Positions 7,834 to 15,900 of a stretch of DNA of 64,000 nucleotides are shown piece by piece. The translations under genes and the position numbers were made by a program. Every line of letters begins with the position of its first letter. Within the stretch, counting starts at the first letter, position 1. The notes beneath the pieces are model-generated. The model saw nothing but the letters and a program-made list of their open reading frames with translations. It ran no database searches and was not told the DNA's origin. The stretch is taken from assembly GCF_014287515.2 (NCBI RefSeq), contig NZ_CP092473.1, positions 2,197,001 through 2,261,000 of the forward strand, read 5' to 3'. The stretch comes from Roseburia rectibacter (GTDB lineage: Bacteria; Bacillota; Clostridia; Lachnospirales; Lachnospiraceae).

Positions 7834-8040
7834 ATGGCAAGTCGTTCATCTAACAGAGCAGCAGTTCCTGAAGCAAAAAGTGCATTAGACCGTTTCAAAT
7901 ATGAGGTAGCAAGCGAGATCGGCGTACCTTTAAAGGACGGTTACAATGGAGACCTTACTTCCAGACAGAACGGTTCTGTCGGCGGTTATATGGTTAAGAA
8001 AATGATCGAGGCACAGGAGAAACAGATGTCAGGCAAGTAA
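7834..8040 (+). CDS. Alpha/beta-type small acid-soluble spore protein (SASP)
   Basis: 68 residues, the usual size. AAAGGAGG lies 8 nt before the ATG; the longer reading frame from 7606 has no site and is not credible. The two conserved family blocks are present: FKYEVASEIGVPL (around the GPR germination-protease cleavage region) and YNGDLTSRQNGSVGGYMVKKMIE. These proteins coat spore DNA, switch it to an A-like form and protect it from UV and heat, and are degraded at germination. Expression is normally SigG-dependent; no clear SigG promoter is visible. The gene shows that the organism carries a sporulation programme. Confidence 0.93.
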   Translation: MASRSSNRAAVPEAKSALDRFKYEVASEIGVPLKDGYNGDLTSRQNGSVGGYMVKKMIEAQEKQMSGK

Positions 8041-8072
8041 TCATCTGCCAGCTAAGATTTATCGTCCGCTAA

Positions 8073-8117
8073 AATCATAATTTTGTCAGGAGCTATATGT
8101 CACCAGGAATTATGATT
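8073..8117 (+). other. Hairpin in the SASP 3' region
   Basis: Perfect 10-bp stem AATCATAATT (8073-8082) / AATTATGATT (8108-8117), directly upstream of the terminator. It may stabilise the spore mRNA. Confidence 0.45.
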
Positions 8118-8124
8118 CCAGCCC

Positions 8125-8165
8125 AAAAAACGGGATGCTTTCCATAACGGAAGCTCCCGTTTTTT
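8125..8165. terminator. Bidirectional terminator between SASP gene and recG
   Basis: AAAAAACGGGA...TCCCGTTTTTT with an inner GCTTTCC/GGAAGC stem. A-run and T-run on both sides suit the convergent SASP and recG transcripts. Confidence 0.85.
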
Positions 8166-8215
8166 ATGTTTTTATATTCTGCCTCTAAATAAAATCCATT
8201 ATAAACAGATCTCTG

Positions 8216-10273
8216 TCATAAATTTAATCTGCTCTTTTGATCCTCGAAGAAAATCTCCAGATAATGCTGCAGATTGACATTTTCTTCGCCACAAAGTTCC
8301 GGGTCTGCGGCAAGCAGATCCTGCACTTCCTCTGATGCCTGTTGTAACACGGCTGCATCCTGATAAATATCTGCCAGCAAAAACTGCATCTCTCCAGACT
8401 GGCGGATGCCAAAAAAATCTCCCGGACCACGTAATTTCAGGTCTTCACTTGCAATTTTAAATCCATCATTAGATTTATTTAAAATATCAAGCCGTTTCAT
8501 CGAATTTTTACTGTCTGAGGCGTTGACCATAATACAGTAAGACTGGGCGTCACCTCTTCCGACACGTCCTCTTAACTGATGGAGCTGTGCAAGTCCAAAA
8601 CGTTCTGCATTCTCGATCATCATGACCGTAGCATTCGGCACATTGACGCCAACCTCAACAACTGTCGTGGAAACAAGCACCTGAATCTCATTTTTTACAA
8701 ATTGATCCATAATCTTATTTTTCTGGTCTGCTTTCATCTGTCCGTGTAAAACACCGATCACAATGTCTTCCGGCAGTTCTTCCCGCAGACGTTTTGCATA
8801 ATCGGTAACGTTCTCCGCTTCCATATTTTCACTTTCTTCCACCAGCGGACAGATCACATATGCCTGATGTCCCGCGCGTATCTCATGCTCGATAAAAGCA
8901 TATGCTTTCGGGCGGTATCGCCGGTCAACTACACAGTTTTTGATTGGAAGTCTTTTTGCCGGAACTTCATCAATGACAGAAATATCCAGATCCCCATAGA
9001 TAATGATCGCCAAAGTACGTGGAATCGGTGTTGCACTCATGACAAGTACATGCGGTTCTGTTCCTTTTCCTGCAAATGTTTCACGCTGCCGTACTCCAAA
9101 ACGATGCTGTTCGTCCGTGATCACAAGTGCCAGATTCTGATAAATTGCTTTCTCCTGTATCAGTGCATGTGTCCCGATGATCATAGCATTCGGATATACC
9201 TCTAATGCTTCATAAGCGCGGCGTTTCTGTTTTGCCGTCATGGAACCGGTCAAAAGCACGATAGGAATATGAAGTCCAAACTGTTCACACATATTCTGAT
9301 AAGACTCATAATGCTGTCTTGCAAGTACTTCCGTCGGCGCCATGATCGCAGACTGGTATCCATTGTGTGCTGTATCAGCCATCGCAAGGAACGCAACGAT
9401 CGTTTTACCGGAGCCTACGTCTCCCTGGATCAGACGCTGCATGACCGTCTCGGAACGCATATCACGTTTCACATCCGCAAGTGCTTTTTTCTGTGCATTG
9501 GTAAGCTCATAAGGAAGTTTTTCTATCAACTCATTTGTAAAATCATCCTCAGTAAAAACAAACTCATTTTTCTCTTTGACATGCTTTTCCTTCTGATACT
9601 GCATGCTTAATATAAAAAGGAAAAATTCATCAAACACAAGGCGTCTTCTCGCTGTAATGAGTGTATCCATATCATCCGGAAAATGAATCTGCCGTATGGC
9701 GTAATTATACTCACAAAGCCCATATTTTTCGCGGATCGCGCATGGAAGATAATCCATAAACAACTGTTCGTCTCCAAGTGCCGCCCGCACTGTTTTCGTG
9801 ACAAGATTATTGGAAAGTCCGTTGGTCAGCGTGTATACAGGCAGAAATACCTGTTCCATGGATGCATACTGTTCTTCTGTAAACAAGGCTGCCTGCTCCA
9901 TGACAAGTCTTCCGTTCTTTTTATTAACTTTTCCATAAAATATGTAGGTGTTGCCGGCTTTTAAATTATTTTTCATATAAGGCATCCGGTACCATACCAG
10001 TTCTAAGGAAACTCCCATCTCACTGATCGTCGTAACCGTGATCTGCATAGTACGCACTTTTCGCACTACCGGTGTTCTTGTGATCCGTCCAAGAACCGCT
10101 GCCTGTTCTCCGTCTGACACCTCATCCACATGCTTCGCCTGCGGGTACTGTATATATGTCCGGGGATAATGAAGGAGTATATCACCTACGGTGTATACTC
10201 CTATCTTATGAAATAATTCTTCTGTTTTAGCGCCAACACCCTTAATATCTCTTAAAGGGGAATTGCGGTCCAT
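8216..10273 (-). CDS. recG: ATP-dependent DNA helicase RecG
   Basis: 685 residues, full length. The N-terminal wedge/OB domain is about residues 1-230 and carries an HhH-like KGVGAKTEELF segment at 11-21. The SF2 motor follows: Walker A GDVGSGKT (284-291), DEQH box (387-390), motif III VMSATPIPRTLA, and motif VI QLHQLRGRVGRG. RecG remodels stalled replication forks and Holliday junctions. GGAG precedes the ATG. It lies 13 bp after the YloV-like gene, in the order rpmB / yloU-yloV-recG typical of Firmicutes, so it is probably the last gene of that operon. Confidence 0.97.
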   Translation of the reverse strand: MDRNSPLRDIKGVGAKTEELFHKIGVYTVGDILLHYPRTYIQYPQAKHVDEVSDGEQAAVLGRITRTPVVRKVRTMQITVTTISEMGVSLELVWYRMPYMKNNLKAGNTYIFYGKVNKKNGRLVMEQAALFTEEQYASMEQVFLPVYTLTNGLSNNLVTKTVRAALGDEQLFMDYLPCAIREKYGLCEYNYAIRQIHFPDDMDTLITARRRLVFDEFFLFILSMQYQKEKHVKEKNEFVFTEDDFTNELIEKLPYELTNAQKKALADVKRDMRSETVMQRLIQGDVGSGKTIVAFLAMADTAHNGYQSAIMAPTEVLARQHYESYQNMCEQFGLHIPIVLLTGSMTAKQKRRAYEALEVYPNAMIIGTHALIQEKAIYQNLALVITDEQHRFGVRQRETFAGKGTEPHVLVMSATPIPRTLAIIIYGDLDISVIDEVPAKRLPIKNCVVDRRYRPKAYAFIEHEIRAGHQAYVICPLVEESENMEAENVTDYAKRLREELPEDIVIGVLHGQMKADQKNKIMDQFVKNEIQVLVSTTVVEVGVNVPNATVMMIENAERFGLAQLHQLRGRVGRGDAQSYCIMVNASDSKNSMKRLDILNKSNDGFKIASEDLKLRGPGDFFGIRQSGEMQFLLADIYQDAAVLQQASEEVQDLLAADPELCGEENVNLQHYLEIFFEDQKSRLNL

Positions 10274-10286
10274 TTTTACTCCATTC

Positions 10287-11984
10287 TTATTCTACAGAAA
10301 TGACATAATAGTAGATTGGCTGTCCGCCGTAATGCACTTCGATCTCGACATCCGGGAATGCCTCTCCAATCTTCTCGCCAAGTGCATTTGCATCTTCTTC
10401 TTTCGTATCCTCACCATAATAAATGCTGACAATCGCAGAATCTTCATCCACAAGCTGTTTCATCATATCCATGACTGTCGGTTCTAAATTCTGTCCTACG
10501 GAAAGAATACCGGAATCGCCGATACCCATAAAATCATCCTGTTTGATCTCTTTATCATCGATCACTGTGTCACGGACTGCATAAGTAACCTGACCTGTCT
10601 TGACCGTGGAAATCTCAGCACTCATACGCTGTTCATTGTCTTCCGGTGTACTGTCCGGAATGAAATTGATCAGAGCAGTGATACCCTGTGGAATCGTCTT
10701 AGTCGGGATAACAATGATCTTTTTGTCCTCTACTAAAGATGCTGCCTGATTTGCTGCAAGGATAATATTTTTATTGTTCGGCAAAATAAATACCGTCTTT
10801 GCATTTACTTTTTCAATGGCATTTAACATATCCTCAGTACTCGGGTTCATAGTCTGACCACCCTCGATGATATAATCAACACCGAGTCCCTTAAAGATCT
10901 CATTGATTCCCTCTCCGATGCTGACGGATATAAATCCCATCTCTTTTGGAGGCTCTGCCGGTTTTTCCTCTTTTTCTTCCGGAATACCTGCTGACTGCAT
11001 CTCTTTTTCTTTCAGGGCAGAAATCTTTTCATCACGCTCTAACTTCATATTTTCAATGATGATTGTAGTCAGAGAGCCATAGGTCAGTCCTCTCTGCATC
11101 GCAAGTCCCGGATCGTTGGTATGTACATGTACCTTTACGATCTCATCATCTGCGACAACAACAATGGAATCACCTATCGTCTCCAGATAAGACTTAAACT
11201 CATTCTCCTGCTGCAGTGTGATCGGCGTATCAAGCATAATAAGGAACTGTGTACAATATGCAAATTTGATCTCCTGATTTGCCTGTGCTTCAATATTGTA
11301 GGATGTTCCTGTACTTTCCGGTGCCTTTTTCACCGCCTGGGTTTCCTCGATGGTGTAATCCACTTCTTTGCCGAGCAGTGCATCCATTGCACCTTTCATA
11401 ACCTGCATCAGACCCTGTCCGCCGGAATCCACAACTCCCGCCTGTTTTAAAACAGGAAGCATCTCCGGTGTGAGATCTAACACGCGGTCACCTTCCTTGA
11501 TGACTTCTTCACAGAAATATACCAGATCTTCTGTATCATCACAAAGTTCTAACGCACGGTCAGACATGCCTTTTGCCACAGTCAGGATTGTTCCCTCTTT
11601 TGGCTTCATAACAGCTTTGTATGCTGTCTCAACGGCCTTCTGGAAAGAATCTGATAAAATCTGTACGTTGATCTCATCATATTCCGCGATCACCTTTGTA
11701 AAACCACGGAACAACTGTGAAAGAATAACACCGGAGTTACCTCTCGCTCCTCTTAAAGAACCGGATGAAATAGCTTTTGCCAATGCTTTCATCTCTGGTT
11801 TTTCCAAAGCACTTACCTCTCTTGCCGCTGACATGATCGTCATTGACATATTTGTACCGGTATCACCATCCGGAACCGGGAATACGTTCAGCTCGTTGAT
11901 CCATTCTTTCTTTGCATCCAGATTCTTTGCTCCGGCAAGAAACATCTTCGCCACAAGCTCAGTATTTATCGTAGTGATTTCCAC
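10287..11984 (-). CDS. DAK-domain protein YloV, fatty acid kinase FakA-like
   Basis: 565 residues with a GTG start (11982-11984) supported by AAGGAGG 9 nt before it. The N-terminal DhaL-like kinase domain carries the Mg-ATP loop NVFPVPDGDTGTNMSM (residues 33-48) and GSLRGARGNSGVILSQ. A middle domain and a C-terminal DegV-partner domain follow (GGQTMNPSTEDMLNAI). FakA homologues phosphorylate fatty acids bound to a DegV/FakB protein to feed phospholipid synthesis. No fakB lies nearby. The gene follows yloU by 14 bp and is probably translated from the same mRNA. Confidence 0.9.
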   Translation of the reverse strand: MEITTINTELVAKMFLAGAKNLDAKKEWINELNVFPVPDGDTGTNMSMTIMSAAREVSALEKPEMKALAKAISSGSLRGARGNSGVILSQLFRGFTKVIAEYDEINVQILSDSFQKAVETAYKAVMKPKEGTILTVAKGMSDRALELCDDTEDLVYFCEEVIKEGDRVLDLTPEMLPVLKQAGVVDSGGQGLMQVMKGAMDALLGKEVDYTIEETQAVKKAPESTGTSYNIEAQANQEIKFAYCTQFLIMLDTPITLQQENEFKSYLETIGDSIVVVADDEIVKVHVHTNDPGLAMQRGLTYGSLTTIIIENMKLERDEKISALKEKEMQSAGIPEEKEEKPAEPPKEMGFISVSIGEGINEIFKGLGVDYIIEGGQTMNPSTEDMLNAIEKVNAKTVFILPNNKNIILAANQAASLVEDKKIIVIPTKTIPQGITALINFIPDSTPEDNEQRMSAEISTVKTGQVTYAVRDTVIDDKEIKQDDFMGIGDSGILSVGQNLEPTVMDMMKQLVDEDSAIVSIYYGEDTKEEDANALGEKIGEAFPDVEIEVHYGGQPIYYYVISVE

Positions 11985-11998
11985 CTTCTATGTCCTCC

Positions 11999-12358
11999 TT
12001 AATCAATTACACGCACGCCTTCAACGTAAATGTTAATTTTTTTGATTTCCAGTCCGGTAAACTCTTCTACTTTATATCTTACCGTCTCTATTAAATTATC
12101 GGAAACCGTACTGATGCTGACGCCGTAGGATACGATCACGTGAAAATCGATCGTAATCTTATTATCCTCGTCAATCGCTACATTAATACCATGTGTCAAA
12201 TAATCTTTTTTCAGTAACTTCACCAGACCATCTTTCATGTTAACTGCAGCCATACCTACGATTCCAAAGCACTCTACAGCTACAGATCCTGCATAGGTTG
12301 CAATCACTTCCGGGTCTATTGAAACTCTTCCCAACTGGGTATCCATATGTCCATTCAT
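11999..12358 (-). CDS. Asp23/Gls24-family protein YloU
   Basis: 119 residues from the ATG at 12358, which has AAAGGAG 8 nt upstream; the ATG at 12385 has no site and its first codons contain the real one. The Asp23 domain spans almost the whole protein (GRVSIDPEVIATYAGSVAVE, then VSYGVSISTVSDNL and INIYVEGVRV). Family members are small envelope-stress or membrane-associated proteins. The yloU-yloV pairing is conserved in Firmicutes and suggests a link with lipid metabolism or the envelope. Confidence 0.88.
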   Translation of the reverse strand: MNGHMDTQLGRVSIDPEVIATYAGSVAVECFGIVGMAAVNMKDGLVKLLKKDYLTHGINVAIDEDNKITIDFHVIVSYGVSISTVSDNLIETVRYKVEEFTGLEIKKINIYVEGVRVID

Positions 12359-12474
12359 ATACGTTCCTGCTCCTTTCAAAGCCATATTAACGCTAGTTTA
12401 TTGTCTATTATAACCGCTTTTTACCAAAATTCCTAGTCCTGTTTACTATTTTTAATATTTTTTTTAAAATTTAC

Positions 12475-12503
12475 TTGCAATATAAAAATGAATCTGTTAG
12501 AAT
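12475..12503 (+). promoter_or_regulatory. SigA promoter of rpmB
   Basis: TTGCAA (12475-12480), 17-nt spacer, TAGAAT (12498-12503). The leader to the ATG holds an AGTCTG/CAGACT hairpin near 12515-12537 and AAGGAGGTG just before the start. Confidence 0.65.
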
Positions 12504-12564
12504 AAACATGTTGTGAGTCTGATAGTACAGGCAGACTTAGTGAATTACAAGGAGGTGCAAAACT

Positions 12565-12750
12565 ATGGCAAAATGTGCAGTTTGTGGAAAGGGCGCTCAT
12601 TTCGGAAATAATGTCAGCCATTCTCATAGAAGATCAAATAGAATGTGGAAATCAAACATCAAGCGTGTGAGCTGTAAAGTAAACGGAACACCTAAGAAAT
12701 TATATGTATGTGCTTCCTGTTTGAAATCCGGCAAAGTTGAAAGAGCTTAA
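12565..12750 (+). CDS. rpmB: 50S ribosomal protein L28
   Basis: 61 residues. Core motifs are KGAHFGNNVSHSHRRSNRMWKSN and IKRV. It keeps the two Cys pairs C4-x2-C7 and C49-x2-C52, the zinc-ribbon form of L28. It is divergent from yloU, as in B. subtilis. A strong promoter, a full Shine-Dalgarno and a terminator frame it as a single-gene unit. Confidence 0.97.
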   Translation: MAKCAVCGKGAHFGNNVSHSHRRSNRMWKSNIKRVSCKVNGTPKKLYVCASCLKSGKVERA

Positions 12751-12765
12751 TTGAACAGTAAAAAA

Positions 12766-12799
12766 GCTGTCATATCAAATTTGATATGGCAGTTTTTTT
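12766..12799 (+). terminator. rpmB terminator
   Basis: CTGTCATATCAAATTTGATATGGCAG (13-bp arms, one G-T pair) at about 12767-12792, followed by seven T (12793-12799). Confidence 0.9.
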
Positions 12800-12836
12800 A
12801 TGTAATAGGAAATTTCGTTGAAATTCTCTATTACAT
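12800..12836. other. Second hairpin after rpmB
   Basis: ATGTAATAG (12800-12808) / CTATTACAT (12828-12836) with an inner GAAATTTC/GAAATT pairing. It starts right at the end of the rpmB T-run. No T-run follows. Confidence 0.4.
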
Positions 12837-12870
12837 AAAATAATGTTCTATAAATTAAATACGAAGACTC

Positions 12871-12903
12871 AAAAAAGGGATGGCATTTCATATCTGTCAT
12901 CCC
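12871..12903 (-). terminator. Terminator of the GH16 gene
   Basis: On the minus strand, GGGATGACA / TGCCATCCC followed by TTTTTT (12876-12871), 30 bp after the stop. Confidence 0.85.
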
Positions 12904-12933
12904 TCTTTCCTTTAAAAGATCAAATTCCTGTCT

Positions 12934-15900
12934 TTATTTTTTCTTTACCTTTATCACACAGGTAACCTTTTTTCCACTGGACGTAGTTGCTGTAATTTTT
13001 ACCTTTCCAGCTTTCTTTGCTTTTACAGTTCCAAACTGGTCTACCGTTGCAATCTTTTTATTTGAACTCTTCCATTTTACGATATCCGTTGAATTAAACG
13101 GTTTTACTTTTGCCTTAAGTTCATATCTGCCGCCAGTCTTCATGGTCAGCTGTTTTTTATTTAATTTGATTGACGTCGATTTTTTGGCTTTCTTTACAAC
13201 ATGTACCTTACATGTTACTTTTTTGCCGCTCGTCGTCTTAGCTGTGATGACTGCAGTGCCGGTCTTTTTAGCTGTTACTTTTCCATTTTTTACGGTTGCC
13301 ACTGATTTTTTGGAACTGCTCCACTTAATTTTATCGGTACAGTCAATTGGATTCATGGTTGCTTTAAGGCTTATTTTTTTCCCTTTTACCACATAAATCT
13401 CTTTGACATTCAGGGTTACTTTTTTAGACGGAATTTTAACTGTAACAGTACAAACTGCTGTTTTTTTACCGTCTGGCGTTTTTACTGTAATTTTTGTCTT
13501 ACCTTTTCCGACCGCCTTAATCACGCCTTTGGCATTTACGGTTGCAACCTTTTTGTTACCTGAACGGAATACCACCTTTTTATTTGCTGCATTTTCCGGT
13601 GTTATTTTTGCTGTCAGCGTAAACTTTTTCCCTTTATTTAAAGTAACTTTCGTTTTATTCAAAGATATGGCTGTTACCGCTGCATTTCCTGAGTCCTGTG
13701 AGTCTGGTGCTTTTTCATCCGGCTTTTTTGTATCTGGTGTCTTTTCATCTGGTATCTTCGTATCTGGTGTTTTTTCATCTGGCTTCTTTATATCCGGCGT
13801 GTTTTCATCCGGTTTTTTATCTCCTGGTTTCTCCGGATCTACATTTTCTCTATCCTTCCACTTCGCATAAAGAACAACATCACCTGTCATATTAGCTTCG
13901 ATATTCTCTACCAGAACTGTATATTCAGGATCAAGATACCATCCCAAAAATTCATTTGTATCACAGGAAGGCGCTTTCAACCCGACCATTTTGCCATAAG
14001 TATAAGCATCCGGATTCGGATTTTTTACGTCTGCATCAAGATTCATCACATATTGAATCTGATATTTATTCGGCTTATAGAACAGCTTTATTACCAGTTT
14101 ATCTGAGGCTTTCCCTGATACAACACTACCATTCACTCCAGGTGCAAACGTATATCCTTCATAATTTCTGCACAGTCCATCTTTTTGTGCATCCACCATG
14201 GTATCTGCCTTGGCTGCTCCATGTGCCTTTTCATATAACACATAACTTCCATTTTTCTGAAGATAATGTTCTACCTGATAGCTACAGACACCATCGAGTG
14301 TCTCATCGCCAACCTTTGTAAGAGACACATCCTTAAGCCACATTTTTGTATTTTCCGGCGTATTCTCATCGCATGCCCCAAAGAAGAATCCAACTGTAGC
14401 TTTTGCATCATTTGCCTTAAACTGACATGTAAACTCCTGTTCATCTCCTGTCATATTAAAACCGAATTTCTGTCCGCTGATATCAACATCAAGTTTTTTA
14501 TTTATCTCGGACTTTGCCTTAAATTTTAAAACATATTCTGTATCTTTAGAAACAAGAACATTCTGCGATAACTGGATTCCCCAGGAATCATAAACACCAA
14601 ACTGGTTTTTCCACGGATAAAGCATATTGATTTCTGCCTGACCGCCCACATAACGGACGCTGGCAGATTCCGGCTCACCACCTGCCCAGAATTTCCAATT
14701 CTTTTCGCCTTCCGAGAAATCACCATTCGTCATGTATTCCTGAATATCGGCGCTTGTGATCTGCAAAAATGCAAGATTTGTATCTGAAAATCCATCTGCT
14801 TTTATTACGATCTCATAGTTTCCTGTCTGGTGAAATACACTACCGGAAATAGTAATTTTATCATCATCAAACTTGCTGTTTTGTTTTTCCACAGCGGTTC
14901 CATTCACATAAACTGTCTTTTCTGCAGCATTCCATGCATCATTGACACCAACCAGGTTCAATACTGCATCCTGTGTCAGCTTGACACTTCCTGCGGATTC
15001 AACTTCAGGAATCCGCGTCAGTGCATCTTCCGCACCCATTTCTTCTATACAAATATTATCAAAATAAACTGTATGTTCATCAGATGGTGTGATCAGACTG
15101 CCCATCGCCACATTTCCAAGCATGAATGCTATTTCCGCATTATTTTCCGGTGCAGTAAAATAACGGGTGTATTTATGATATCTGCTTCCCAGTTTATAGG
15201 TTGTAAGTCCACCTGCAATCTGAAGGCTGACCGGACGGTCCACTGTTGCACGAGCATCAAAGGTAATCTTATATTCAACACCTTTTTTTACCGGAATATT
15301 TTTTTGTATCAACTGAAGATCCCAGAAATTCTGAGCCCATTTATACTCAATTTTCGCTTCTTTCGATTCTGTTACGCTGAGCTTTCCCGCAGGATATCCT
15401 TCCCCCTCGTTAAAATAGCTGTCTGCCCATGATGCTGTTCCTTTTGAAAAATTACCATTCAAAACCAGATTTTTTCCTGCTGGAAATACCTCAAGATTCC
15501 ACTCACAAAGATCAAATCCGGAAGCTGAAATTTTAATTTTATATTTTCCTTCCTCTGAAATAGTTCCAGCCGGAATTGTCATCGTAGTATCATCAAATAC
15601 AGCTTCCACCTGTTTTCCATCAACTGTAACTGTTTTTTCTACTGCTTTCCATGCATCCCCTGTACCACTTGCAGGATGCATCTGAAATACAATATCCTGC
15701 TCTGCTTTTGCTACACCATTTTTATAGAAGAACGGCATCTGCAAAATCGGCGCATTCGAAACATTAAGTTTCACATTACGAAATGAAATTTTGCACTCAC
15801 CTGATACCTGCGCAAGCAGATATTTAAACTCCATCACACCGGAACTGTTACAGGTAAACGTAATATCCTCGTTTGTCCAGTCAGTTGTCGTCTTACACTG

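Noticed and set aside
7606-8040. A 144-residue protein with the SASP at its end
   Set aside because: The extra N-terminus has no ribosome site and crosses the hairpin at 7727-7764. The perfect AAAGGAGG favours the start at 7834.
13142-13895. Several open plus-strand frames opposite the GH16/BIG_2 gene
   Set aside because: They mirror Lys/Thr/Val-rich repeats of the minus-strand protein, giving Phe/Leu/Val-rich nonsense, and have no ribosome sites. The same applies to the plus-strand frames at 11-529.
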